A stretch of DNA of 64,000 nt. Origin: Diplolepis rosae (lineage: Eukaryota; Arthropoda; Insecta; Hymenoptera; Diplolepididae). The notes beneath the pieces are model-generated. The model was not told the origin of the DNA and ran no database searches. It saw only the letters and a list, made by a program, of their open reading frames with translations. The stretch lies in assembly GCA_030998225.1 (NCBI GenBank), contig JAPYXD010000391.1, forward strand, positions 248,001-312,000, written 5' to 3'. Below, piece by piece: positions 44,243-54,692 of this stretch. Position 1 is the stretch's first letter, and every line of letters starts with the position of its first letter. Made by a program: the position numbers and the translations under genes.

Positions 44243-45308
44243 TCAAAAATCACTGCTGACTTTGAACCACGATATCTCGGTGAAAATTTTATTTCTGAAA
44301 ATAATACAGCTCGTGAGGAGTTAAAAAAAAAATTCAAGATTTTTTCAAATTCTCTACCTCAACTTCAACTTTTTGCATGACCTAGGAAAAATTTTTTCAA
44401 TACCTGAAAATTATACCCGAGATACGATTAAAAATGTTCAATCATATCTGAGTTGAATTTTAATCGACGATCACGCTTCTCGGCCGGTTTGTTGCTCCCC
44501 CACTTAGTTGAGGCAGGACCGAATAGGCCACGCACAAAGGTCGCGCTTATGTGGAGCCCTCTTATATGTTCTTTGATCCAAGAACGTGTTTCCTTTATTT
44601 CCTTTCCTTTTATTCTTAGTTGATATTTACAATGACTATTAAAATTTTTATTAATGTTCTAGTTTATAAAAATTTTAAGAAATAACAAATGTTTACATAT
44701 CATTGTTCTATTTGTTAATATGGGGATAATATTGGATTTAAATAATTTTTAATAATCACAAATAACAATAAATATTTTTTTAAATTTAGAATAATTAGAA
44801 ATAAAAATTACTAATGAAAAGAATCAAAAATACATATAATATACTCGGGGCTCCACATAAGCGCCACCTTTGTGCGTGGCCTATTCGGTCCTGCCTCAAC
44901 TAAGTGGGGGAGCAACAAACCGGCCGAGAAGCGTGATTGTCGATTAAAATTCAACTCAGATATGATTGAACATTTTTAATCGTATCTCGGGTACCCATGA
45001 ATATTTTTTAAGTTTTCTTGGCTTAAATTAAAGATGAGATTTTAGACTTTATGTTGTATAATTTTCAGATAATGAAAAAATTTTTCCTAGGTCATGCAAA
45101 AAGTTGAAGTTGAGGTAGAGAATTTAAAAAATCTTGAATTTTTTTTTTTAACTCCTCACGAGCTGTATTATTTTCAGAAAGTCAAAAAAATATTTATTGA
45201 GCACGACTAGACGTGGAATTTCATAAGCTTTCCAACTGTATTTTAAAAAATGCCCTATCTCTTTTTTTCGCCGAGATATCGTGGTTCAAAGTCAGCAGTG
45301 ATTTTTGA
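44243..45308. mobile_element. Fold-back element (1.07 kb, ~350-bp arms)
   Basis: TCAAAAATCACTGCTGACTT at the left returns inverted at 45280-45308. The arms carry ttggttgctcccccacttag-type GC-rich inner parts (44480-44560; 44845-44930) around a non-palindromic AT-rich spacer (44565-44845). No ORF. Confidence 0.85.
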
Positions 45309-45414
45309 ATTCTCTTGAAAACATTATTTTATTGTGACTGGTGTACAATGTTGTACCGTAAACAAATTGAAAGTTTTGTTACTGTTTGTGGAAAAATAAT
45401 TTCTGATGTAGATA

Positions 45415-46171
45415 TAGGGTGCGCCATTTCAATATGGTTAATGGAATATTGAATAACTTTGACAATTCTCAATAGAATTCGGAAAGTTATTTTTTTAATA
45501 AATTTACCCTTTTACAATTGATCTCAACGAGTTTCCAAAAACAATATCGATTAAGTGACCGCCGTTATTGGTGTGACAAAAGCGAGCTCCTTTTTTGGCG
45601 TTCTCCATCACGCTGGCCATCGTCTCGGGCGATATCGCTACCATTTCGAGTCGAATGTTGTTTTTGAGCTCTTATATGGTATTTGGCTTGTTGGTATAAA
45701 CTTTACTCTTCAAAAATCCCTACAAAAGAATTTCTGTGTAATCAAATCTTCATCAAATCAAATCTTGGTGGCCAGCCAATATCGTTTTTTTCAGCACTGC
45801 ACGTCCCGGGATATTGGCTGCCCACCAAAATTTCCAGATTTGATTCCACAGAAATTCCTTTTGTGGAGATTTTTAAAGTGTAAAATTTATGCCAATAAGC
45901 CAAAGACCATAGAAGAGCTCAAAAACTACATTCGAGGCGATGTGGCAGAGATATCGCCCGAGACGCTGGTCAATGTGATGGAAAATGCCAAAAAGAGAGC
46001 TCGCTTTTGTCTCTCCAATGACGGCGGCCACTTGATCGATGCTGTTTTCAAAAATTAGTTGACATAAATTGTAAAAGGGTAAGCTTAATAAAAAAATAAA
46101 CTTTCTGAAATATATTGAGAATTATCAGTTATTCAATATTTCCATTGACCATACTGAGATGGTGCACCCTG
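45415..46171. mobile_element. Fold-back built from two inverted Tc1/mariner 3' halves
   Basis: TAGGGTGCGCCATTTCA at the left and the inverse ending GGTGCACCCTG at the right, with TA on both sides. The right arm (+) encodes a transposase C-terminus; the left arm encodes the same region on the - strand, with stops. Centre at about 45790. It follows the previous fold-back by 107 bp. Confidence 0.82.
45835..46058 (+). pseudogene. Transposase C-terminal fragment in fold-back right arm
   Basis: FPDLIPQKFLLWRFLKCKIY corresponds to the third-acidic-residue region SPDLTPCDFFLWG-LK--VY of an insect Tc1/mariner lineage (the Asp is replaced by Gln), followed by NKPKTIEELKNYIRGDV and the terminal MENAKKRARFCLSNDGGHL. 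The N-terminal two-thirds is absent; the long upstream frame (from 45555) runs through the opposite arm and is not real coding. Confidence 0.75.
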
Positions 46172-46217
46172 TATTAATACAGAAAGTTACATAAGAACCT
46201 ACATAGGAAGATTTATA

Positions 46218-47216
46218 TTGGGTTGTTCCAGAAATAATTGTCGATTTTTTCATACAAATTAAACACATTTTTTAAATATAAGGAATGAATTTTAATCAAT
46301 GATATATTTTCCATTTTCTTTTGCCATCTTTCTGGTAACTTCATGATTCCACGCTCATAGAACTTCTGGACTTTATATGTTGGATAGAACATCACTTCCC
46401 AATCAAGACTCAATCATTTTTGGCGAGTGGCTAAAGATGTGTGTGGTGTAGCGTTGTCATGCTGAAAAATTACACCTTTACGATTGACCAATTCTGGTCG
46501 TTTTTCTTTGACCACCGCGTTCAACTTGTTCATCTGACGTCAGTAGACATTCGAATTGATCGTTTGGTTCCCTGAAAGCAGCTCAAAAAATACCACACCT
46601 TTCCAATCCCACCAAACAAACATCATAATCTTTTTTTGATGCCATTCAGCTTTCGATATTGTTTGTGGTGGTTCATCACGCTTGTGAATATCAAGTTTTT
46701 TAACGACTCCAAGACGTTGTATAAGACGGTCAATTGTTTATTTTGGTATTTTTAACATTTCTTCAAACTCTCGCAAAGTAACATGACGATCCGATTCTAT
46801 TATGGCTTTGATTTGGTCATCATCAACTTCATTTGGCCGACCAGAACGTTGCTCATCTTTGAATGAAAAATCCCCAAATCGGAATTCATCAAACCAATTT
46901 TGACACTGTCTGTCTTTTGAGGCTTCCTCACCATACACATCACGTAACTTTATAGCAACCTGTGCTGCGTTACTTTCCTTTACGGAAATAAAAAAGCAAA
47001 ATTTGACGAAAATGCTCGATTTTACACTCCACCTTAAAGTTGGTGCCAAACTAACAACTGTAAACGAAATCACGCGCAATTTGTTTGTAAAGCAAACTAT
47101 GAGTGACAGCTAACAAATGCAAGATGAAAAAAATCATGACATTGAAAGAAGCCATTCAAATAGATGGTCAAAGACATCTATATGTAAAATCGGCAATTAC
47201 TTCTAGAACAACCCAA
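46218..47216 (-). mobile_element. mariner element, internally deleted (999 bp)
   Basis: TTGGGTTGTTCCAGAAATAA at the left and the inverse ending GAACAACCCAA at the right, TA on both sides (46216-46217, 47217-47218). The decayed transposase on - shows AAQVAIKLRDVYGEEASKDR (HTH), SGRPNEVDDD, then WHQKKIMMFVWWDWKGVVFF and FQHDNATPHTS (second D). The third-D region is lost to a deletion near 46390 and the C-terminus (RWQKKMEN) remains. Flanks match duplicated SPH intron. Confidence 0.82.
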
Positions 47217-47496
47217 TATTAATCCAGAAAGGTTCCTGTTTTATCCCATATTAGAATTGCTGTCTCAAATTCCTTATGTCAATGAGATAGCTTTCTATGT
47301 AGATTGCGATGTGGGTTTCCCTATGGGGATTCACAGTAGGAAACTTCGTGACATTTTCTTTTCTTGTTTACATTGCGACAGTAGTACTTAAAAGTATCAC
47401 TAAACTAGTTCAACGTAATTAATGAATCGCAAAAAATCGTAGAAATATTAATTTTCTGAATTATGAAAAATTTTAATGCTTGATATGTTTTAATAG

Positions 47497-47583
47497 ACTG
47501 GGCGTAAGAATAAACCATTTGTTTACAAAAATGAAAAAAAGTTTTTGTCGCTTAACGGAACTCAAATGTATAGTGATGAGGAC
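47497..47583 (+). CDS. SPH-A2 exon 3: variable segment
   Basis: 29 codons in phase 0/0 between TTTTAATAG and GTGAGT: TGRKNKPFVYKNEKKFLSLN to SDED. Same length as in SPH-A1 and SPH-C. Only about 11 of 29 residues match SPH-A1, and the charge is shifted to basic (six Lys versus three), while both flanking introns remain alignable almost base by base. Confidence 0.72.
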
Positions 47584-47652
47584 GTGAGTATTATTTTGTC
47601 TTCTTGGCTTATTTGGGAGAAAATCAATAACTAAAAGCTTTTAATATTTTAG

Positions 47653-47818
47653 TATCCCTTAGGTAGTATTGCAATAAAGGGTAAAAACATTATAGGATTT
47701 ACTCATTTTAATAAAAAATCTTTTGTGAGAGGATTAAGACCTAATTGTGAAAGGAAAATCCTGTTTACTAAAATTGTCTACGCAGATTTCATGAAAATTA
47801 ATTTTCTGCTTGACGATG
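47653..47818 (+). CDS. SPH-A2 exon 4: GDSGG-equivalent region
   Basis: 55 codons plus one base, phase 0 in and phase 1 out (GAC GAT G, then GTAAAT). YPLGSIAIKGKNIIGFTHF aligns with SPH-A1; Ser195 is again Pro. ILFTKIVYADFMKINFLL is the terminal helix. Six codons shorter than SPH-A1 in the loop between them. Final exon not found. Confidence 0.75.
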
Positions 47819-49155
47819 GTAAATATGTATACTATAATGCTTGGAGAATGAACTGGATGAGCATATGGCTGACTTGCCCATTTAGTTTTTTTTTTTTCAA
47901 ATGAGAACACTGTATGAAAAATCTACGAAATTTTGAAATCATTTTGCAAAGTAAACGTAAAATTCAATTTCCACACTCATTCTTTGATTTAGAACATATT
48001 TTTTAATTCAACTCATTAGTAAAAAAAAATGCCTGATGTGGGCAATTCAATTTTCAGCTTACAATTTTTATTCGATTTGCAATTTTTTCTATTGATAAAA
48101 TTCTATGGAATTATGCATGTTTTCAGGGTTCAACCTTTCAGAAAAAAATTTTGAAATATTTTTTATGAAAAAATAGTATCAAAAAATTTTTTTCCGTAAA
48201 CTAACAATAGAGGTTAAAATTTAAATATTTCTAAACTTTCTCGTCACTAATTTGGAAAAGTACGTTTTGTCACACGGACTCAGCATGGATTGTGCAATCA
48301 ATCATTTTTGTTGTTTAGCGCCAAGACCCCAAAATTGTCTTTCTCGCGTGGGTATCAAAGAAAAATATTTATTTTATTTGTGTGATTGATGTCCTCGCTT
48401 TGATCGGGCATCAAACTTCACACTTAGAAACAAAGCTGCTTTTTCCTAATTTCACAATAGTATTTCCTAGTTGCACAATATACTATTTAGTTTGTTGAAA
48501 TCAGTCCAATCGTTTTCAAGAAATACTAATTTTTTGATTTTTCTTCTGACTCTCATAGAAATTTTCCATTAGATATAACCTCTTGGAAAATTAATGCTTA
48601 TATCAATACCAACTTATTGTAAAAATCTTGACCCTCTACTGCACCTTCCCAAATTGTTCCTACACAGTTTCATAGACTATTATAGAAAAATAAAAATTGC
48701 AAATCAAATAGAAATTTTGGGCTGAAAATTGATTTATCCACAGGCACCTTTTTTGCCCTACTATGCGACGCGTCGATGTAATTTCACGTTGCCGTTGTGA
48801 AATTCCATGCACTGCTATTGCTTACTCGCGTTCCGGTGTAATTTTGCGACGACAGACTATGTAATATCTCGTAGACATTTTTTACAGTGTGCTTTATAAA
48901 ATTATTGACCTCGCAGAAAATTAAACTATGTACTTTGTTGAAAGTGAATTTATTCAAACGAATAAGGTTTTAAACCTTTCACTTCCAGCAGGGTAGAATG
49001 AAACAGAATAAAACACCCTGTCAGCAACAGAACAAATAAACCATTTTTACATTATAACCACACTGAGAAAAATGAATAGTTTTTTTTTTCTTTTTTTTCG
49101 AGGAATAAGAATAATATTAACATTGTATGATAACACATATGCCATACTAGGGTGT
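47819..49155. other. AT-rich sequence after SPH-A2, no gene recognised
   Basis: Parts align with 14450-14870 after SPH-A1. 49060-49080 has a CACACTGAGAAAAATGAAT terminus like that at 22987. No continuing SPH exon was recognised. Confidence 0.45.
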
Positions 49156-49157
49156 TT

Positions 49158-49735
49158 GATATTGACGTAATAAAATGAACAGTAATTTATTTTTTTGGCG
49201 AAAATCGGCTTCATTTCTCAATGCACTCTCCTTTTAGCTCGATATAATGAGTCCAGCGATGTTTAAACTTTTCTATGCCTTCAAATAATACGATTTGTTT
49301 AACCTTCCAAAATAGCCTTCTGTTCCTCATTTAACTGCTTCGTTAGACTCAAAACGCCTACCACACAGCCATCTCTTGAGGTTTGGGAACAGATAATAGT
49401 CGCTGGGGGGCCAGGTCTAGAGGATACAGTGGATGCGGAAGCGATCTGAAACCCAATTCATGCTTTGTTTTCTGTGCAATGTTCAATGTGTAAGATAGTG
49501 CATTGTCATCTTGAAGAAGGATTTTTTTTTTCTTTTAATGTGGCCGTTTCTTTCTGATTTCGTCAACCAATCGATCCAATAATGCAGCATAATATGATCC
49601 AGTAATCGTCCTTCCTTTCTCAAGGTAGTCGTTGAAGATTGCTCCATGTGTATCCCAAAAAACACTAGCTATAACTTTCCCAGCCGATTGTTGCGTTTTC
49701 GTACGCTTTGGTGCACTTTCACCAGGGTTACGTAT
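49158..49735 (-). pseudogene. mariner transposase fragment
   Basis: On the - strand from 49720: KRTKTQQSAGKVIASVFWDT, FNDYLEKGRTITGSYYAALL and DRLVDEIRKKRPH, then a decayed part with the PGPPATI remnant of PDLAPSDYYLF at about 49400 (third D) and KHRWT..IELKGE near the end. The N-terminal part before the first D is missing; the break is near 49735. Confidence 0.75.
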
Positions 49736-49871
49736 ATTTTAATTAATTTAATTAATTTTAACACATTTAGAAACCGCATTGACATACCATTCTTCAAACT
49801 AAACAGTCATTTTATACAAAACATTTAATAAAATATAAACAAATACACGCGTTATTTACAATATTCAATTT

Positions 49872-50371
49872 GTTTGATCCGCCCAGGAAACAAAAAACCA
49901 TTCACTTGCGTTATATTTGAATGGGCTTTGAGGTGTTCTGAATTGCGTATCTGTCACTGGAATTTCAGCATTAACAGATTGAAAACCAATATTTCCGATA
50001 GAAAATAATGTATTTAAAGTGAACAATCGTTTACAATACAATTCGTATTCTGTTTTTATTGTATTTCTCTTATTCAGAGTGACCTTTTAAGACTTCCATT
50101 TCATTTGGAATTTCAACCGATTCATGCGAACATCAATGAATCGTACATTGCCATTAGAAATTATTTGAGGTTAATCAGTCTTATTCAACCCTATTCACTT
50201 AACGATTTAACCAATGTCGAATGGCAGATTTAAAACATTGCGCACAAATGGCAGATTCCAAGTGTCACCATCCGATTGAATTTTTATTTCCTGAATATGC
50301 AAATGACAGATACACAATTCAAAGAGACGCGCGTTCTATCGGTTTTTTTTTCCTGGGCGGTCTTTTTGCCT
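49872..50371. mobile_element. TIR element (~500 bp)
   Basis: CCGCCCAGGAAACAAAAAACC at the left recurs inverted as ...TTTTTTTTTCCTGGGCGG at 50340-50371; tgaattgcgtatctgtc (49938) and gacagatacacaattca (50308) are a second mirrored block. Short ORFs on + (50221-50442, 50276-50521) straddle its right end and are not supported. Confidence 0.6.
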
Positions 50372-50379
50372 GCCGTTCC

Positions 50380-51127
50380 CCTACTGCTCTTGATATTAAA
50401 ATGTTTATATGGACTGGACTACAGCGTTGCCATCCCTACTGATTTACTAGGCGATCTCCTGATTATTTTGATTACATGCAATCTATTCATTTTTCTTAGT
50501 GTGTGCAGGTTTATAAGATGACTTTTCTCCCTTTTCGACCTAATTTGTATGTATTTTACTAACCAAAAGAAGAACCTAGTAAGTTATTATTTGTCATGGA
50601 GGCTATTTCTTGTTACTCATACTCGCAAAAATAACCTCTATGGCAAATGTTACTTACTGAATTCTTCTTTTGGGTGATGTCTGTTTATCCGTTTGCTTGT
50701 TAAAAAAAAAGAGATATAATCTGTGAAAAATAATTTACGTAAAGAGCCCATTAAATATGCAACATTACATTAAAATGGTAAAAATACCTTGCAATTATTT
50801 ACATGAAAATTGTAAGAGTCTCATCTTTTGTAATTTCACCATTAAATAGAATGAAAGCTGTGAACCACTTAGAGAACAGTTTGTGTCAATTTGACAAAAA
50901 TATTTTCGATACGCGGCTAAACAAGACATTTTTTCAAATTAAACAAAGTTTTTTTAATTCAAGAAAATTTACAAGTTAAAACTAAAAGTTCCTACAAAAT
51001 GGACATTTACCATGTCATGTAAAATTTAGTATTTTATAAGTCCTTTACTTAAATTATTTTTTACATTGTACAATTAACCAATTTTACCTCTTTCTAAAAT
51101 ATATTTATTCATTGTCATTATAAACAG
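50380..51127. other. Upstream region of SPH-C, duplicated behind SPH-A1
   Basis: 50715-51040 aligns with 16205-16780 (minus the mini-mariner there), showing that the duplication reaches the region just before SPH-C exon 1. The left copy is cut by a LINE fragment where the corresponding exon would lie. Confidence 0.6.
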
Positions 51128-51441
51128 ATAGCGCTGGTGATGACGGCCTCACCAAAAACGATTACTTCAATTTCGTTGTTTCTTTATGGAAGCACGAGTC
51201 TCCATTTGAAAAAAATTTACAAAGTTTCGAAATTTTATGCCTTGGGGCTATAATTTACTCAAAATGGATCCTTATCAACCATGAATGTTTGCAAAAAGTG
51301 TCCGAGGTCGGTCTGGATAAAGTTGGCGTCTTAACTTATAGCATGTTCCTCAAAAAGCTTCTACCAAAAACAGAGGTCCTCGATCATTCCCGCCGGATTC
51401 GTAAGAATGATTGTAAAGAGACAAAATATTATATTCTATAC
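51128..51441 (+). CDS. SPH-C exon 1: chymotrypsin-fold pseudoprotease, N-terminal half
   Basis: Fourth and most compact paralogue (51128-51441, 51566-51664, 52416-52502, 52570-52815), the only one with an evident stop codon and almost free of TEs. The TAAACAG acceptor enters in phase 1 as in the others. Sequence features: NFVVSLWK, then ILCLGAIIYSKWILINHEC, aligned with CGGSLIS-WVLTAAHC; the His position is Glu. The end, YYILY joined to LNSHF, covers the catalytic Asp strand, with Tyr in place of Asp. About 248 codons in total, the size of one S1 domain. The start and signal peptide are not seen. Confidence 0.75.
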
Positions 51442-51565
51442 GTAAGCAGTTTTACACAGCATTAAGAAGTTCAAACTTGAACTACTTGAATCTCAATATA
51501 TTTTATATAATAACGTTTAAAGTTTGTTAAATACTTGATGTATAAAAAATTGATTATCTTTTTAG

Positions 51566-51664
51566 TTGAACAGTCACTTCGACGTATCATCGCGTATAAA
51601 AGTAGATTGGATGAAGTGGGAGGATAAAGAAAATTACGGAATTTTGGTAGGATGGGATAAAGAG
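51566..51664 (+). CDS. SPH-C exon 2: 'GW' segment
   Basis: 33 codons in phase 0/0 between TTTTTAG and GTAAAA. Ends YGILVGWDKE, matching S1 V-GWG. The acceptor and intron length resemble those in SPH-A1 and SPH-B. Confidence 0.75.
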
Positions 51665-52415
51665 GTAAAAATACACGATTCTTAAAATACTATCCCGGTA
51701 CAACCTGTCGGACTATCAGAACTTGATCAATGCCCTCCCACTATTTCCCATTAAGCTTTTGGCTTAACTTCTCACTATTAAAACTAGAAATAATGGCATT
51801 TTTGCTATGCAGCAAAACTATTATCCTAATTTATTGCGAGAAATGCATTTGATTCATAAACTCTTATTTGTGCATCGAAAATAATGTTTAATCTGTGATA
51901 GACAATAAAAATGGTCAGTGACGTTAAAAATTTACGGGATCAGTTGAAGAATTTCTTTCTAATATTAATCAATTATCTGGTTCTAAATCTTCCAGTAAAA
52001 AAGTGCGCATTAAATGTCATTGAAATGTTAACATCTGAAAAGAAACGAAAACCAGTATGAAACTTCCAAATGCATTTTCATGCCTGGGTAGATGTTGTAC
52101 TGGCTCGAAACTACTTCCCAGTACTAGATCTTCGTAATTGTTTTAATCATAATTGAATCAACCATGACAAATGGGTAATAGTTATTACTTCCTTAACATT
52201 TCGAATGGATTTTTACTCTAATGGTAATTTCTGCTCAAAAAAATGTCAGAACACTGATTTAATTTTTTATCATGATGGCATCATCTAATCAATACAAAAG
52301 TGTCAGTAGTGGCTAGTAATACTTGTCCAGTACAATATTACTCCTGAATTTCAACATATCATAGAAATTTCAAGCTTCTAGACTATTAAAATTATATTAT
52401 AATCTGTTTCAATAG

Positions 52416-52502
52416 AAAGGTCCAGTAAAACAAAGCTTTCATATGTTGTGTAAACATAAACTATGTATTCCTTTAAGAGATCTAAATCGTCCTGTATCAT
52501 GC
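52416..52502 (+). CDS. SPH-C exon 3: variable segment
   Basis: 29 codons in phase 0/0 between TTTCAATAG and GTAAGT: KGPVKQSFHMLCKHKLCIPL to PVSC. It has three Cys, including one at the end where S1 proteases have the Cys191 region. Otherwise unlike exon 3 of the paralogues. Confidence 0.7.
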
Positions 52503-52569
52503 GTAAGTATTATTATCTGCCTATACTATTTACGAGAAAATCAAAAACTAACAGCTGTTAATATTTTAG

Positions 52570-52815
52570 TACCCCCTGGGCAGTCTCATAATAATAGACC
52601 AGAAATTAAGAGCCAGTGTTTATTTTGAAAAACAAACGGGGGCTACAAAGGATAATGGGTGTGCTAATAAAGAAAAAAAAATAAGTGATTACTGTATACC
52701 GACGTATAAATTAATTGATAGAGACTCCTCAGCATTAAATACGATGTTTTTGGAAGAAAATGAACCTGAAATAACATGTGAAATGGGTTCGTCCTCAAAA
52801 AAACCTCGCTTGTAG
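52570..52815 (+). CDS. SPH-C exon 4: GDSGG-equivalent region, C-terminus and stop
   Basis: 82 codons including TAG. YPLGSLIII matches the GDSGGPLVI region with Ser195 replaced by Pro. IPTYKLIDRDSSALNTM corresponds to the C-terminal helix, followed by a 26-residue polar tail ending SSSKKPRL. Unlike the other three genes it has no phase 1 donor after the helix. An AATAAA lies 100 bases after the stop. Confidence 0.75.
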   Translation, partial: YPLGSLIIIDQKLRASVYFEKQTGATKDNGCANKEKKISDYCIPTYKLIDRDSSALNTMFLEENEPEITCEMGSSSKKPRL

Positions 52816-52914
52816 TAGGCATCAAAATAAGAGTACTAGTGTTTACTCCAACTTTAATTTCATTTGGACAATTTGCTAAATTATCTAATTTTATTTGAGT
52901 AAACAGTTTCTTTG

Positions 52915-52920
52915 AATAAA
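52915..52920 (+). promoter_or_regulatory. Putative poly(A) signal of SPH-C
   Basis: AATAAA within tttgaataaaaaaag, about 100 bases downstream of the SPH-C stop, in the expected place for a terminal exon. In AT-rich DNA this hexamer can occur by chance. Confidence 0.45.
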
Positions 52921-53342
52921 AAAAGTCATTTTTTGATTCTTTTATTTAATTTATATAGCACAATATTATGCATTATCAGGTAGATCACAAGATGATTGTA
53001 ATATTAGTTCCGATTCTGATTGTAGTCTTCGTTCTTGATAAAAACTTTCAAAATTTCAATGTTTTATCATCTGGAATTTATAAAATAATAAATATGATAC
53101 AATAAAATTGAAATATATGAGATACATTAATAGCTGCATGGTAATGGTACACCGGATGTAAACGTTAGCATAAGTAGTCTAGTCAATTTGGGAGAATGTG
53201 TTAAAAAATATATGAGTCTGCAGATTTCTTTCTAAAGTGAAAGGAGGATATGAGTAGCGTCTAAACCAAAAAGTCGGAACTGTACCTACTGGCTATTGGT
53301 CGCCAAGAAACGCGAATGGTGCTGTACTTCCGTTTCTGTTCT

Positions 53343-54326
53343 TTTTTTTCGCAAAATCTATCTTATTTTAAGTGTTAGATAAACATTAAATCCTTCACTT
53401 TTTATTGGACTTTTTTCCCATAGAACCAATATTGTAAAAATTACAGCTGTTTGAATTTTTTTTCTATTTTTTACCTGCTTAATGTAACTTCCGGATGTAA
53501 AAGGCATATTCTAATTTTAGAAATTATTTATTTACATTCAAAATTATCGTAGACAACGTAATATTTATAATTTGAATTTATTCATACCATTACAGTATAC
53601 TATTTTATTAGATAATTTTCTGACAATTATTTTATAATATTTACATTTCCAGTTATTGAATTAGACAAAATGGTTATTGAAAAATGTGTACTTGGAATTC
53701 ATGTCAAGAATCTCACGCTGACTGGTAACCAGTCGAATTCTACTGAAATTGATTTAAAGAGTACATTTCATACATAAATCATTAAAAATACTAGATACAC
53801 TCATAGAAATCTTGAAATATGTAACATGCTAAACTCCTGACAAAAATTCCAGGTACACATTTTGTAATAACCATTTGGTCTAATTTAATAACTGGAAATG
53901 TAAATATTATAATTGAAATGTCAACAAATTATATAATAAAGTGGCATACTGTAATGGTATAAATCAATTCAAATCATAATTATTACGTAGTTTACGATGA
54001 TTTTAAATGTAAATAAATAATTTCTAAAAGTCAAGTATCAATTATTTCGATTCATCAATAATTATTTATTTATTTGATAGATACATTAATTGATAAAGTA
54101 ATTGATTACATGCGGAGTTCAATAAATCCTGGTCTAGATTACGTCCTCTACATTTCTATGCAACCTTTTACAGCCGGAAGTTGGATTTAAAAAGTTAAAA
54201 ATAAACTAAATATTTTAAACAGCTGTAAGTTTTACAATGTTGGTCGTACAGGCAAAAGTTAGATCATAAGTGAAAGATTTAATGTTTATCTACAACTTTG
54301 ATCTTTATCAATTTTTCGAAAAAAAC
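53343..54326. mobile_element. Fold-back element (~980 bp)
   Basis: Left arm from tttcgcaaaatctatctta and agataaacattaaatcct returns inverted at 54280-54326. Mirrored blocks continue to the centre near 53790 (tacattttc / ...aaatgtaaat, aaaatggttattgaaaaatg / cattttgtaataaccattt). The right arm has ~125 bp (54041-54165) with no partner in the left arm. Arms about 400 bp. No ORF. Confidence 0.8.
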
Positions 54327-54327
54327 A

Positions 54328-54546
54328 TGCAGAATAGACATAAGGAGACCAATCCCTTCTGCATGAACTTTACAAAAGTTGAGCACGTTTGTTGTCGGAA
54401 GCACATGGAAAAGGTACAAGAACTTCCTAATTGATGGCACGAATGCAAGTGGCGTAAAAAAATGGGCGCTTCCTTCTGTTCGCTCAAAATATTCTAACGT
54501 AACCGCAAATTAAACTCAATATTTGTAAATGTTTGTAAACATTCTT
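54328..54546 (+). mobile_element. Truncated copy of the MITE at 45-433
   Basis: CATGCAGAATAGACATAAGG through ...aatgtttgtaaacattctt matches 45-246 with few changes; the right half, including the second TIR, is missing. It directly abuts the fold-back element. Confidence 0.85.
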
Positions 54547-54692
54547 CATTTGAAACTATTATTTGAAGTATAAAATTGAAAGCGTTGGTGCATTTTTTAC
54601 AAAGATAGTATGTTTGAAGTTGTTTGAAAAAAGTGTATAATGAGAGTGTAAAATAATGTGCCGACTACGTGAATCAACTATTGTATTTTATA

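Noticed and set aside
45555..45834. First half of the 167-codon ORF
   Set aside because: It reads through the opposite-strand arm of a fold-back; only the second half is transposase sequence.
50221..50521. Hydrophobic ORFs upstream of SPH-C as its signal-peptide exon
   Set aside because: They overlap the right end of a TIR element, are in two competing frames, and no phase 1 donor follows at a plausible place.
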